Source of the DNA: Corydoras sp. C115
Taxonomy: Eukaryota > Chordata > Actinopteri > Siluriformes > Callichthyidae
Direction of reading: 5' to 3'
Assembly (NCBI GenBank): GCA_019802505.1
Contig: JAFMOC010000084.1
Span: 1-64,000 of the forward strand
DNA length: 64,000 nucleotides
The translations under genes and the position numbers were made by a program. Shown here in pieces: positions 22,152 through 33,399 of the stretch (position 1 is the stretch's first letter; every line of letters begins with the position of its first letter). Under the pieces are notes generated by a model. That model was not told the origin of the DNA and made no database searches. It saw only the letters and a list, made by a program, of their open reading frames with translations.

Positions 22152-25100
22152 GTAAACCATTTAATGTCATTTAACATCCATCCATCCATTATCTTTCACT
22201 TTGTCCTCTACAAGGGTCGTGGGGGGGGGGTGTTCCCCATGCCCATCCAGGGGAGAACGTCTCAGGCGCTGGGCAGATACACCCAGGACAGGATGCCAAC
22301 CTATCTCTGGGTACACACTTAAATTGCATTAAACTTTGTTTGGACCAACATGCATCTCTAAGACCGATTATTGAACATCTAACAAAACTCCACCCAGATG
22401 GTGATTCGAACCCGGAATCCCTAGCGCTGAGAGGAGAACGTGCTAACCACTAAGCCACCGTGCCACATAATGTTCATTCATTCATTATCTCCCTCTTTAT
22501 CCTCTATTAGGGTCGCGGTGGGGTTCCCCATGCCCATCCAAGGGAGAACGTCTCAGGCGCTGGGCAGAAAGACCCAGGACAGGGCGCCAATCTATCGCTG
22601 GGCACACACTCACTCACACAGACACACTCTATATGGGGCATTTTGGAGAATTCAATTGACTTGATCCATGGTTTTGGACTGTGGGAGGAAACCGGAGAAC
22701 CCCGAGGAAACCCATGCGGACATGGGGAGAACATGGAAACTCCACCCAGATTGGGTTTCAAACCGGGAATCCCAAGTGCTGAGAGGAGAACGTGCTAACC
22801 ACTATATATATATATATGACATGTCTTTATCAAGCGTAATTCTTTACCCAATTACTGCAGGTCAAGAAGACTGGTTAAGCACTGGCTTTTATCTTTCTTT
22901 TGGAATGAAGACATACGTTGCCGTACCCAAGGAAATAATGGGCAAAGGTTGGAAGGTCATTATACCACTTAATATGCCCTTTTATTATAATTCCTATTTA
23001 TACAAATTCTATAATGTATGCAATAAATGATAAGCTTACACGCTTACTGTCTTTTTGCAGCTGCAGATAGGCTGTCAGACCGATCACTTGGGAAATGCCG
23101 ATGTTCTGCACCGCGCTCCTGTGGTACACCAGCGCTTTCCTTTAGATAAAGAGATGGTGCAAGTCTGGAATCTTTGGGGCGGGCTCATATACCTCATTGC
23201 GCCACCTAAAACTAAAGTAGAAAAGGTGGAGGTGGTAATCCAGACCGCCATAAAGGCTCCTTATTACAAATCTGGTGAGAAAATCTATAAATGAATCAAT
23301 TGCTAAAATAGTAATGCTCAAAAGTAATATCGAGCTATAAGGTACATTGATGTCTGAAAAATTGGAGTCATGCAATATGATCAGTTATTTTCCCACGATG
23401 CATTTTTTGTAGCCTTAGTTGTTTTTTTCCAGGTGAAACCAGCACAGCCAAATGGCTGAGTGAGCTTCGCAATGCGCCGGCTCCTTGGGCGGAACTGGAA
23501 TTTGAGAATCTCATCATCACACTGCATTCAGAAACTATTCGAAAGCTGGATCGACCTGATGAGGTGGCGGCCATGTGGGATTCCATAATGCGGGGCGTGA
23601 CCGAGCTGGCGGCGATTCCGGCCAAGTTACCTCGCAAGGAACGCTTTGTTGCTGATGTTCAGATCTCACATGGTTTGTTTGTCTAGTTTATCCAGCCATC
23701 CATTATCTTCTGCTTATCCGGGGTTCGGGTCACGCGGGGGTCGTTTATCTACCACTTTATTAAATAAAGTCATTAGCACCTGCATATTACTTAGATTAAT
23801 TAAATAGTAGTAGCATTTTAGGGGCAGTTTCTTACAGCGCGTTCTCCTCTCAGCACTAGGGATTCCTGGTTCGAATCCTAAACTGGGTAGAGGTTCAGGA
23901 TCAAGGTCAATTGAATTCTCCAAATTATTTTTATATATATATATATATAAAACAGGCGGCACGGTGGCTTAGTGGTTAGCACGTTCTCCTCTCAGCGCTA
24001 GGGATTCCCGGTTCGAATCCCCATCTGGGTGGAGTTTCCATGTTCTCCTCCGGGTTCTCCGGTTTCCTCCCACAGTCCAAAAACATGGATCTAGTCAATT
24101 GAATTCTCAAAATTGCCCCATATAGAGTGTGTCTGTGTGAGTGAGTGTGTGCCCAGCGATGGATTGGCGCCCTGTCCTGGGTCTATCTGCCCAGCGCCCG
24201 AAACGTTCTCCCTGGATGGGCATGGGGAACCCCACCGCGACCCTAATAGAGGATAAAGCGGGAGATAATGAATGAATGAATACATATAACATATATTTAT
24301 GTTCCTTATGCTCATCCAGGGGAGAACTACTACTCGGGTGCTGGGCAGATACACCCAGGACAGGATGCCAATCTATCGCTGGGCACACACTCACTCACAC
24401 ACACACTCTATATGGGGCAATTTGGAGAATTCAATTGACCTTAATACATGTTTTTGGACTGTGGGAGGAAACCGGAGAACCCGGAGGAAACCCACGTGGA
24501 CATGGGGAGAACATGGAAACTCCACCCAGATGGGGATTCGAACCGGGAATCCCTAGTGCTGAGAGGAGAACATGCTAACCACAATGCCACCTATATATAT
24601 ATATATATATATATACTGTATGTGTATATATATATGTATATATATGTATATATGGTAAGAATAAAATGGCAATTTAAACAATAGGGGCTTAATAAAGCAA
24701 AAAGGAAAAAAAATAAAGTAATTGTGATGCATTATAATAACAGAATTAGAATAGAAATAAAACACATAATAGAATTAAGAATAAAATTAAACAAGAGTAG
24801 GGTGGCAATGGCAGTGATGGTGTATATTGTACTTGTCCTAAGTTATGATATACGATATGTTTTTTTGCACATAATAAATTTATATATATATATATATATA
24901 TATCCCCATGCCCATCCAGGGGAGAACATTTCGAGCGCTGGGCACACACTCTATGGGGCAATGTGTCTATACAGCAGTTTGAAAATCAGATTTTTCTCAT
25001 AGGAAATGATCTGAACCAATTTTAAAGAGGGATCAGTAAAGAAAGTCAATTAAGAGTGCTTATCACTCTGCAATTTGGCAAGACAGAATCAGAATCAGAA

Positions 25101-25794
25101 TATCTTTATTGTCATTATAGCAGGTATAACGAAATTAAGGTGCCATACTTTTCGGTGTCACATACTTAAATTTACACAGATAAAGAGATTTCGAAGATTA
25201 CACTATCATTTACAATTTACAAAAAAATTTGAAAGAAAGAAAGAATCTTATTTACAATAGTGTATAAGAATGTACAACCTGAGTTTGAATTGTATTTATA
25301 TATTGCACGTTTTTTTTATTTATTTGTTTTTAATTGCACGTTCAAGAGATGTACTACATGTAAAAAATTTTACAATGCACCATTTAGAGTTCGAATAGCG
25401 GTTGGGTAGAAGCTATTTCTGAGCCGGTTTGTTTTTGTTATTATTGCTCTGTAACGTCTAGACGTTACAGGGCAATAAAAACAAAAACAAACCGGCTCAG
25501 AAATAGCTTCTACCAGTCAGGCTCCAGACATCTCCGACTCCAGAGTTTTCATAGCTCAAAAATTGGCCGAGTTACGAGACTGAAAAATCACCGCGATGCA
25601 AAGTGAATGCGAATTACAGCTCGGAAAAAACGAGCCGTATACAGTGGTGGCACCAATGAGCCAGGCGTGGATTGGTGAATTGTATAACAATAGTAGCACC
25701 TGCGAATAAGTCAAAGTTAAGTTTGAGAAACATAGTGTAATATCATAATACCCGACAGCTCATATCATGATCAGCTAATTAAAAAAAAAAAATT

Positions 25795-25839
<45 letters not shown>

Positions 25840-28800
25840 CCCAACAGGTTTCATGCATGCTGGTTACCCGATTATGATGCTGTCCACCAGTGGTCCAGAG
25901 TTGATAAATCCAGATGCAGCCCGAAAGCAGGGCCTTTGGGGTCCCATCCATGAACTGGGCCATAACCAGCAGCGTTCAGCGTGGGAATTCCCTCCAAATA
26001 CTACCGAGTGTACTTGTAATTTGTGGTCTGTGTATGTGCATGAGGAGGTGCTGGGCCTAAACAGGGCAAAAGCTCATCCAGCTATGACTCTGGAGAAACG
26101 GCAGGCTCGAGCTCAGAGTTATGTCACCGGTGGCAGGCGACTGCAGAACTGGGATGTCTGGACAGCACTAGAGACTTATATGCAGGTAACCAGCCATTTT
26201 GTCCTCGTTTAATTATCACGAGTGTTATACTGCCATTTGCACCCTAACTGCTTTGGTTATCAGCATTCGATTAAGATGTCTTAATGCTTAAACGGAGGGG
26301 GCAAATATTTTCAAACCCTGCCTCCCACTCTTTAATATTCATTCATCCATTATCTTCCGCTTTATCCTCTATTAGGGTCGCGGTGGGGTTCCCCATGCCC
26401 ATCCAGGGGAGAACGTTTCGGGCGCTGGGCAGATAGACCCAGGACAGGGCGCCAATCTATCACTGGGCACACACTCACTCACAGACACACTCTATATGGG
26501 GCAATTTGGAGAACTCAGTTGACTTGATCCATGTTTTTGGACTGTGGGAGGAAACCGGAGAACCCGGAGGAAACCCACGCAGACACGGGAAGAACATGGA
26601 AACTCCACCCAGATGGGGATTCGAACCGGGAATCCCTAGTGCTGAGAGGAGAACATGCCAACCACTAAACCACCGTGCCGTCCACTCTTTAATATTTTTT
26701 TATATATAATAATTGAAGTATGAAACACTTTTATAAATACTCGTTAATTATTGTTAATGGGGGCACGGTGGCTTAGTGGTTCGCCTCTCAGCTCTGGGAA
26801 TTCCAGGTTCGAATCCCAATCTGAGTGGAGTTTCCAGGTTCTCCCCGTGTCTGCGTGGGGTTCTCCAGTTTTCTCCTACAGTCCAAAAACATGGATTCAA
26901 TTCATTCATTCATTCATTATCTCCCGCTTTATCCTCTATTAGGGTCGCGGTGGGGTTCCCCATGCCCATCCAGGGGAGAACGTCTCGGACGCTGGGCAGA
27001 TACACCCAGGACAGGGCGCCAATCCATCGCAGGGCAGGATTCAATTCAATTCAATTGAATTAAAAACATGGATTGCTCGATTGAATGCTCTAAATTGCCC
27101 CATATACTGTATATAGTGAGTGTGTGCCAAGTGATGGATTGGCGCCCTCTACTGGGTGTATCTGCCCAGCACACGAGAGGCTAGTAGAGCCCCCTGCGAC
27201 CCTAGTAGAGGGTTCTTTGTATATTCCGTTGACTTTGTGGCATTGGTGTGCACACAGAACAACTATTGTTACTATAATTACTATCATAATATGACTCAAC
27301 ATAACTCAAATGTTAATCAACTACATTTAATGCAAATTTTTATCTAAATAGATTTATCAATTAATGGCACTGTGGCTTAGTGGTTGGCATGTTCTCCTCT
27401 CAGCACTAGGGAATCCCGGTTCGAATCCCAATCTGGGTGGAGTTTCCATGTTCTCCCCGTGTCCACGTGGGTTTCCTCCGGGTTCTCCGGTTTCTCCCAT
27501 AGTCCAAACACATGGATCAAGTCAATTGAAGTCTCCAAATTGCCCCATATAGAGTGTCTCTGTGTGAGTGAGTGTGTGTCCAGCGATGGATTGGCGTCCT
27601 GTCCTGGGTGTATCTGCCCAACGCCCGAAACGTTCTCCCCTGGATGTGCATGGGGAACCCCCTCCCCGAGACCCTAGTAGAAGATAAAGCGGAGGGTAAT
27701 GGATGTATGGATGGATTTATTAATTACATGCTTAATTTTCCACTTAATCCTCCACTAGGGTCACCCAAGATACACCTAGGACAGGGTACCAATCTATCAC
27801 TGGGCACACACTCACTCACACACATTATATGGGACAATTTTGAGTACTCAGTTTACCTTGAATCCATGTTTTTGGACTGTGGGAGGAAACCCACATGGAC
27901 ACGGGGAGAAAATGGAAACTCCACCCAGATTGGGATTCGAACCTGGATCACCAGAGCTGAGGCGAACATGCTAACCCCTACGCCACTGTGTCTTTATTAG
28001 TGTTTATAAGTGTTTATTTTTCATTCTATGAATAAATCATTTGTGGTTAAAGGTTTTTGTGTACAGATAAAAAGTTCTTCTATTTTTATATAATTATGGT
28101 AAAAATCATGACTTTCACTTCAACAGAGTGTAATCAACATTCAGCAAACGTCTGCACAAGAAAAATGCTGTAAAAAAATATGATACAGAAATTCATTCAT
28201 TCATTCATTATCTCCCGCTTTATCCTCTATTAGGGTTGCGGGGGGGCACGGTGGCTTAGTGGTTAGCATGTTCTCCTCTCAGCACTAGGGATTCCTGGTT
28301 CGAATCCCCATCTGGGTGGAGTTTCCATGTTCTCCCCGTGTCTGCCTGGGTTTCCTCCGGGTTCTCCGGTTTCCTCCCACAGTCCAAAAACATGGATCAA
28401 GTCAATTGAATTCTCAAAATTTCCCCATATAGAGTGTGTCTGTGTGAGTGAGTGTGTACCCAGCGATGGATTGGCGCCCTGTCCCTGGGTCTATCTGACC
28501 AGCGCCTGAGATGTTCTCCCCTGGATGGGCATGGGGAACCCCACTGCGACCCCAATAGAGGATAAAGCGGAAGATAATGAATGAATGAATGAAAGGGTCG
28601 CGGGGGGGTTCCCCATGCCCATCCAGGGGAGAACGTCTCGGGCACTGGGCAGACAGACCCAGGACAGGGCGCCAATCCATCGCTGGGCTAATACAGAAAT
28701 ATGCAAAGTAAATATAGATGCATTCACACCATCCAGATGCATTTGTATCTGAGCAATGTTCTTTAACCTTCGTGCTTTGATAATGCTGCACTTGCACAAC

Positions 28801-29423
28801 CTTTATCTTTTACTTTCCTCTATTTGCACAAGGCAACTATTTATTCAAAACCAATACAAAAGAGTTAGATGTTTGCACCGGTTACTGTTCCTTCAAAGGA
28901 GTCACCAGCGTTGTGTAGAACCCGTTGCCAGCGATGTGGAAGGCGTATGGTATACCCTTAGCAGAACCTGTTCTGTTGATGGTGCGAATGGAGCGCTCTA
29001 CTGCCTGTCCAATCTCTGGAACAGTTCTGAAGCCAATGCCACCAAGTGGTTCCTTCATCTTCAGAATCAAATCAAAGGAACCACTTGGTGGCATTGGCTT
29101 CAGAACTGTTCCAGAGATTGGACAGGCTTCTGTACTTTGAAGGACAGTAACCGGTGCAAACATCTAACTCTTTTGTATCGGTTGTGAATAAATAGTTGCC
29201 ACTAGGGGTGTATTCAACTAAAGATTTTCATAGTCGAATCTGATTCGTCAGATTTTCCCTATAGTCGACTGATAGTCGAATCAGTTAAAATTTCACTGAT
29301 GGTGGTACATTCGACAAATGGTACATTCGACTATGAGGTTCATAGTCGACTACGGTTCTCCGAATCGAATCGTCGAATCAGCGAATATTGCAGCTCACCC
29401 CTAGTTGCCACTATTCCAACCCT

Positions 29424-29501
<78 letters not shown>

Positions 29502-30321
29502 TTCATTATCTCCCGCTTTATCCTCTATTAGGGTCACGGTGGGGTTCCCCATGCCCATCCAGGGGAGAACGTTTTGGGCGCTGGGCAGATAGACCCAGGA
29601 CAGGGCACCAATCCATCGCTGGGCACACACTCACTCACACAGACACACTCTATTTGGGGCAATTTTTTGAAAACTCAATTGACTTAATCCATGTTTTTGG
29701 ACTGTGGGAGGAAACCGGAAAACCCGGAGGAAACCCACGCGGACACGGGGAGAACATGGAAACTCCACCCAGATGGGGATTCGAACCGGGAATCCCTAGC
29801 GATGAGAGGCGAACGTGTTAACCACTAAGCCACCATGCCGCCTATATATATATATATATATAGGGTTGGTACAGCCCCCCTAGGGTTATGAGGGTTAGGG
29901 GCCTTGCTTAAGGACCACAGTGATAACTTCAATGAAGCTAGAATTTGAACCCACAACCGTCTGATTGCTAGACCATTGAGCTACCACGCTCTATATAATA
30001 ATAATACACATGCTATGATTTGAATTCTTTCTCTTTATCCATCATCTTAATTGTTTTTTTTGTTTGTTTGTTTTTTAGCTGCTGGACAAGTTTGGCTGGA
30101 CCGCCTTTAAAAAGGTCTTCGCGGCATATCACAGCATCAGCAACGTCCCAAATAAAAATGACGGCAAGATGAACCTCTATGCAGAAACCTTCTCGAAGGC
30201 GGTGAACATGAACCTGTCCTCGTTTTTCAAAGCTTGGGGTTGGCCCATCCAACCCAGTACCGAGGCCTCGCTCTCCGCTCTGCCTGAGTGGCGGGACCAT
30301 GCCATGAGCATGTACGCTTAA
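21151..30321 (+). CDS. tcaf: TCAF-like gene (TRPM8 channel-associated factor family), six 3' coding exons
   Basis: Coding exons are 21151-22151, 22861-22955, 23061-23274, 23433-23672, 25848-26185 and 30079-30321 (stop TAA 30319-30321). All are bounded by AG/GT and all phases join without a frameshift, giving about 709 residues. Mammalian TCAF proteins are about 920 residues, so roughly 200 N-terminal residues are missing and must lie upstream. Recognised from family-specific stretches: an amidotransferase-like lobe (EFVAEGSGLLIGGHAWYWA), the IQIGC-type beta-sandwich segment (LQIGCQTDHL), RFVADVQISHG, and the M60-like peptidase core HELGHNQQ. In mammals TCAF1/2 bind TRPM8 and affect its surface trafficking and gating. 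The gluzincin motif HExxH plus a downstream Glu is intact here, so peptidase activity is possible but unproven. A polyadenylation signal AATAAA lies at 30573-30578. Family assignment is firm; which fish paralogue it is cannot be decided. Confidence 0.93.
22173..22805 (-). mobile_element. SINE copies in TCAF intron
   Basis: 22173-22325 (3' half) and 22386-22466 (5' half) are one copy interrupted at 22326-22385. A second, nearly complete copy runs 22470-22805 and abuts an AT tract. Confidence 0.8.
22861..22955 (+). CDS. tcaf: TCAF-like exon: start of the beta-sandwich segment
   Basis: This 95-bp exon lies between an attactgcag acceptor and an AAG|gtcatt donor. It reads WLSTGFYLSFGMKTYVAVP, equivalent to the 'STG-Y' stretch of mammalian TCAF. 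The phase-1 join to the previous exon and phase-0 end both fit the neighbours. Confidence 0.9.
23061..23274 (+). CDS. tcaf: TCAF-like exon: beta-sandwich segment preceding the M60 core
   Basis: This 214-bp exon follows acceptor ctttttgcag and ends TCTG|gtgaga. It contains LQIGCQTDHL, VHQRFPLDK and WNLWGGLIYLIAP, all TCAF/M60-like family landmarks. Only a 158-bp intron separates it from the next exon. Confidence 0.92.
23433..23672 (+). CDS. tcaf: TCAF-like exon: M60-like domain, N-terminal part
   Basis: This 240-bp exon starts GETSTAKWLSELRNAPAPW and ends RFVADVQISHG, matching the residues just before the metal-binding motif in TCAF proteins. The donor is CATG|gtttgt. Both ends split a glycine codon in phase 1. 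Confidence 0.92.
23835..24965. mobile_element. SINE cluster in TCAF intron
   Basis: A head fragment at 23835-23930 (+), a full copy at 23955-24280 (+), a copy at 24300-24590 (-) and a 3' scrap at 24903-24960 (-). TA-rich microsatellites lie at 23934-23950, 24590-24652 and 24880-24903. Confidence 0.85.
25080..25400 (-). mobile_element. LINE/SINE tail fragment
   Basis: agaatcagaatatctttattgtc and caggtataacgaaatt are characteristic of a widespread fish retroelement 3' end read in reverse. It continues into the inverted repeat at 25405-25514. Confidence 0.55.
25405..25514. repeat. 110-bp near-perfect palindrome
   Basis: Arms of about 55 bases (ggtagaagctatttctgagc... and its reverse complement) meet at gtaacgtctagacgttac (25451-25468) with only a few mismatches. 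The arms are retroelement sequence. Confidence 0.9.
25791..25838. repeat. Poly(T) tract before the HELGH exon
   Basis: Nearly 50 bases, almost all T, end ten bases before the 3' splice site of the catalytic TCAF exon, in the polypyrimidine-tract position. Confidence 0.9.
25848..26185 (+). CDS. tcaf: TCAF-like exon: M60-like metallopeptidase core with HELGH
   Basis: This 338-bp exon reads FMHAGYPIMML, then HELGHNQQ at 25949-25972, then FPPNTTECTCNLWSVYVHE and WTALETYMQ. The HExxH zinc-binding motif (25949-25963) is complete. A Glu 15 residues after its second His (NTTE) fits the gluzincin third-ligand position. The acceptor is preceded by a poly(T) run of nearly 50 bases. Confidence 0.95.
26335..27990. 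mobile_element. SINE cluster in TCAF intron 5
   Basis: 26335-26685 (-, full), 26760-26895 (+, head), 26900-27035 (-, 3' half), 27085-27215 (+, degraded), 27365-27715 (+, full) and 27720-27990 (-). The cluster leaves little sequence unexplained. Confidence 0.8.
28192..28690. mobile_element. SINE inserted into a SINE
   Basis: A minus-strand 3' portion (28192-28242 and 28590-28690) is split by a full plus-strand copy (28243-28590). agggt(t/c)gcggggggg occurs on both sides of the inserted copy as the target duplication. Confidence 0.85.
28829..29201 (-). pseudogene. Inverted-duplicated mRNA-like fragment, unidentified protein C-terminus
   Basis: On the minus strand an open frame ends in EPLGGIGFRTVPEIGQAVER, SIRTINRTGSAKGIPYAFHI, AGNGFYTTLVTPLKEQ and a stop. 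About 50 bases of 3' UTR and an AATAAA (about 28838-28843) follow. The distal part is present again in inverse orientation (29071-29201), giving a hairpin with an arm of about 130 bases and a short loop near 29067. It looks like a processed mRNA end, but I do not recognise the protein. Confidence 0.6.
29203..29403 (+). mobile_element. hAT MITE (family A), internally deleted
   Basis: 201 bp with both termini and perfect gttgccac duplications (29195-29202, 29404-29411). The middle of the element, from the fcaccac stretch to the atggtacattc stretch, is gone. Confidence 0.9.
29428..29843 (-). mobile_element. (GT)n(TA)n microsatellite and SINE copy
   Basis: The GT/TA tract spans 29425-29498 and a full minus-strand SINE 29499-29843. 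A second TA tract follows (29844-29862), consistent with insertion into a TA repeat. Confidence 0.85.
29880..29995 (-). mobile_element. tRNA-derived SINE fragment
   Basis: gttagg(g)gccttgcttaaggacc and gctagaccattgagctaccac resemble one unit of the sidt2 intron 1 array with more divergence. Confidence 0.6.
30079..30321 (+). CDS. tcaf: TCAF-like terminal coding exon
   Basis: It follows a strong pyrimidine tract and ttttttag acceptor. The 80 codons read LLDKFGWTAFKKVFAAYHSI, KMNLYAETFSKAVNMNL, FFKAWGWPIQP and LPEWRDHAMSMYA, then TAA. The FF-AW-WPI and LPEW landmarks are the C-terminus of TCAF proteins. It is separated from the HELGH exon by a 3.9-kb intron full of repeats. Confidence 0.93.
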   Translation: MLDKFGWTAFKKVFAAYHSISNVPNKNDGKMNLYAETFSKAVNMNLSSFFKAWGWPIQPSTEASLSALPEWRDHAMSMYA

Positions 30322-30600
30322 AAAAGAAATCTCACCTCAGTTATATCTGTCATTTTGATTTAGCATTTGGGGAAATGAGGAAATATGTTATGGTCTTTAA
30401 TTAATTATTTACTTCACATGATCGACGGTAAGTCAACAGCGTACTTCACAGAATGGCACTTTAAAGTAGAAAATAATTCTTTTTTAGACGTAACTTAACT
30501 CACTCAAATCACTTTGTAAAAGCGGACGTGATGATAGAAGGGTGTGCATCTGCATAAAAGTGACCTTCATGAAATAAAAATGTAGTATTGAAGTGTGTTG
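30322..30600 (+). promoter_or_regulatory. tcaf: TCAF-like 3' UTR with polyadenylation signal
   Basis: About 250 bases of non-repetitive AT-rich sequence follow the stop codon. A canonical AATAAA lies at 30573-30578, followed by a GT-rich stretch (gaagtgtgttgc) typical of a downstream element. The cleavage site itself cannot be seen. Confidence 0.6.
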
Positions 30601-30945
30601 CTAATAGGGCTGCATGATTTTTTTTTTTTACATCTTTTATTGCCACATCTCACGACATGCAATGGTATTTAATTTAAAATGGTATTTAATAAAGCATGAG
30701 AAAGAGTGTGTTATTGTGAATAAATCACAGGAAATAGGCGTTATTAGGCCCGACTTATAGCGGAGTGAGTGCCGTTACACCTCTTTCCTTGAATTATTTA
30801 CAATAATGCACAACCTCAAGTGCCTTATTGCTTTTATAAAACGGTTACTAACACACTATGTTATTAAAAATATATATAAATGTGTTTATTAAAAGCAAAA
30901 TTATTAATAATCTGGTTTTCCGTGACATAATCTAGCAGTAAACAC

Positions 30946-31346
30946 TAGGGCTGTATTCAACTAAGGATTTTCGTAGTCGAATCTGATTCATCAGATTTTC
31001 CCTACAGTCGACTGATAGTCGAATCAGTTAAAATTTCACCACAAGATGGCGCTAAGGGCGTAGTTTAAAAAAAAAAAATCTTTTATATTTTACTTGTTTT
31101 TCTAACAAAAGAAAACCTTTTTTTTGTTTTTCTTTTTTTTTTTTTTCTAGAAATTAGGATGATTTTATTTGACAAAAGGCTATATATATTACGAAAACAA
31201 AGACATTTCATGTAAAAACTAATGCTTAGCAGCAGCCATGGGCGCCCCCATGTGGTCAGAATGGTACATTCGACTATGAGGTTCATAGTCGACTACGGTT
31301 CTCCGAATCGAATCGTCGAATCAGCGAATATTGCAGCTCACCCCTA
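30946..31346 (+). mobile_element. hAT MITE (family A), intact
   Basis: 401 bp, perfect gtaaacac duplications at 30938-30945 and 31347-31354. It carries the internal variant with the aacaaaagaaaac tract. It lies just after the TCAF 3' UTR. Confidence 0.92.
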
Positions 31347-31489
31347 GTAAACACTGACCCAGAGTAAAAGGACTCTGGTATCTCTAACAATCAAATATTG
31401 ACACCTAGTGGCCAAATTACAGAACGCACTTTATAAAAACCTTGGGTTTAAAGGATGTATTCAATATCACGCATTGATACGAATGGGGG

Positions 31490-31838
31490 CGGCACGGTGG
31501 CTTAGTGGTTAGCATGTTCTCCTCTCAGCGCTGGGGATTCCCGGTTCGAATCCCCATCTGGGTGGAGTTTCCATGTTCTCCCCGTGTCTGCGTGGGTTTC
31601 CTCCGGGTTCTCCGGTTTCCTCCCACAGTCCAAAAACATGGATCAAGTCAATTGAATTCTCAAAATTGCCCCATATAGAGTGTGTCCGTGTGAGTGAGTG
31701 TGTGCCCAGCGATGGATTGGCGCCCTGTCCTGGGTCTATCTGCCCAGCGCCCGAAATGTTCTCCCCTGGATGGGCATGGGGAACCCCCCCCCACCGCGAC
31801 CCTACTAGAGGATAAAGCGGGAGATGAATGAATGAATG
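31490..31838 (+). mobile_element. SINE copy, full length
   Basis: Flanks gatacgaatgg (31482) and gatatgaatgg (31842) are the target duplication. The 5' flank ttgatacgaatggggg recurs before the SINE at 38980. Confidence 0.9.
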
Positions 31839-32019
31839 AATGATATGAATGGAAAGAGCTCACAGGTGTACTGCGGCTACGACGTTTACTGGGTGGAACC
31901 TGGATTTTTATTGGACTGGCGGTCCTGCAGAACGTCCTCGATGGACTTATATAGTGTTTAATTATTAAATACAGGTCACATGATCACCACATGGTCTGTA
32001 CATTAGTGTCCTACACTGT

Positions 32020-32390
32020 TGATGCTGCCCGGCCGCTCAAGGAGGATGAGTCCCCCACTGAGCCTTGGTCCTCACAAGGTTTTTTCCTTAAATAACAACA
32101 TAACAGGGAGTTTTTTCTTGCCACTGTCGCTTTGGATTGCTCTTTTGGGCTTAAAGGCTAATAACACTATAAGCTGCTTTGTGACAATGTACTATTGTAA
32201 AAAGCGCTATATAAATAAACTACTTGAACAGGTGTGTGTTATTGTCAATAATGTCACTGCTGGACAAACGGCCAACATGCCAATCGCAGAGAGAGAGAAA
32301 AACGATTGCAATGGCAGATTTTTAAAAAATATCTTTCAGCCCTATTTAAAAACACCAAACAGAAATAATAAAGGATGATTTTACAAAATA
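32020..32390 (-). mobile_element. L2 3' end plus locally duplicated segment
   Basis: 32025-32230 is the L2 3' end (+ text reads ctcaaggaggatgagtcccc... to gcgctatataaataaac). 32165-32390 is repeated at 34742-34972 with about 90% identity by eye. Confidence 0.7.
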
Positions 32391-32929
32391 TCTGCAATTA
32401 TTTAATTATGTTTGACAATGGTTTTTCCTACAAAACTCATAATATAAATTGGCTTCCAAATTTGCACTATAATAAATGTGGTTTAAGTATCTTGAGGAAT
32501 TTTAATATGTACAAACTAATAATTGGTATCTATGGAAACACTTTTTTGTGAAAATATTTCCACCTCATTTCACAATTAAATAAATAGACGGTGTTACTTA
32601 AAATGCTGTTTTAGATATTTGATTTTTGTAAATATTTAATTGGGCAAACTTGTCAACTTAAGTCTTTTTAAGAGAGAGATAAAAGTCAGATAGATTAGGT
32701 ACGGAGGGAAGGAGGGGGGGGAGTGAGAGAAAAAGAAAAAAAAAAAAAAAAAAAGAAGAAAGAAACAAGAAAAAGAAAGAAAAAAATTAAAAGAGAAAGA
32801 ATGAATGCTTTATTTATCCGGAGGAAATTTAGCAGCCAGTAGCAGGAAAACAGTATTTTTGTATTACAGATAATACAAATATTTTAATACTAAAAATGTT
32901 ACAAATAAGAAATGTAATGAAGGCTATCA
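32391..32929. other. AT-rich intergenic stretch with a purine tract
   Basis: No exon or element recognised. 32700-32800 is almost pure A/G (gaaggagggggggagtgaga, then A runs). Confidence 0.5.
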
Positions 32930-33240
32930 CAGTCCATCCATCCATCCATTTAACGCTTTATCCTATATTAAGGTCGCGGGGGGGAACGTTTCAGGCACTG
33001 GGCAGATACACCCAGGACAGGGCGCCAATCTATCGCTGGACACACACACACTCACACAGACTGACACTCTATAGGGGCAATTTGGAGAACTCAATTGACT
33101 TGAGCCATGTTTTTGGACTGTGGGAGGAAACCGGAGAACCTGGAGGAAACCCACGCGGACACGGGGAGAACATTGAAACGCCACCCAGATGGGGATTCGA
33201 ACCAGGAATCCCTAACGCTGAGAGGAGAACATGAGAGGAG
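32930..33240 (-). mobile_element. SINE copy
   Basis: The 3' half has a deletion (gcgggggggaacgtttcagg). The head ends at gagaggagaacatg, cutting off the last bases of the tRNA-like region. Confidence 0.85.
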
Positions 33241-33399
33241 TGTGTAATACTGAAGTACACAGAGTATGTTTATATGTAAAGTGTCAACAGTGTCAATATT
33301 CAAATAACGGGTCCAGAATTCAGAGATCGAAAGTGATCAGAGTGCAAAACAATGATTGTCTTATTGACCTTATTTGTTCTTCCGGCCCAAACTATAAAG

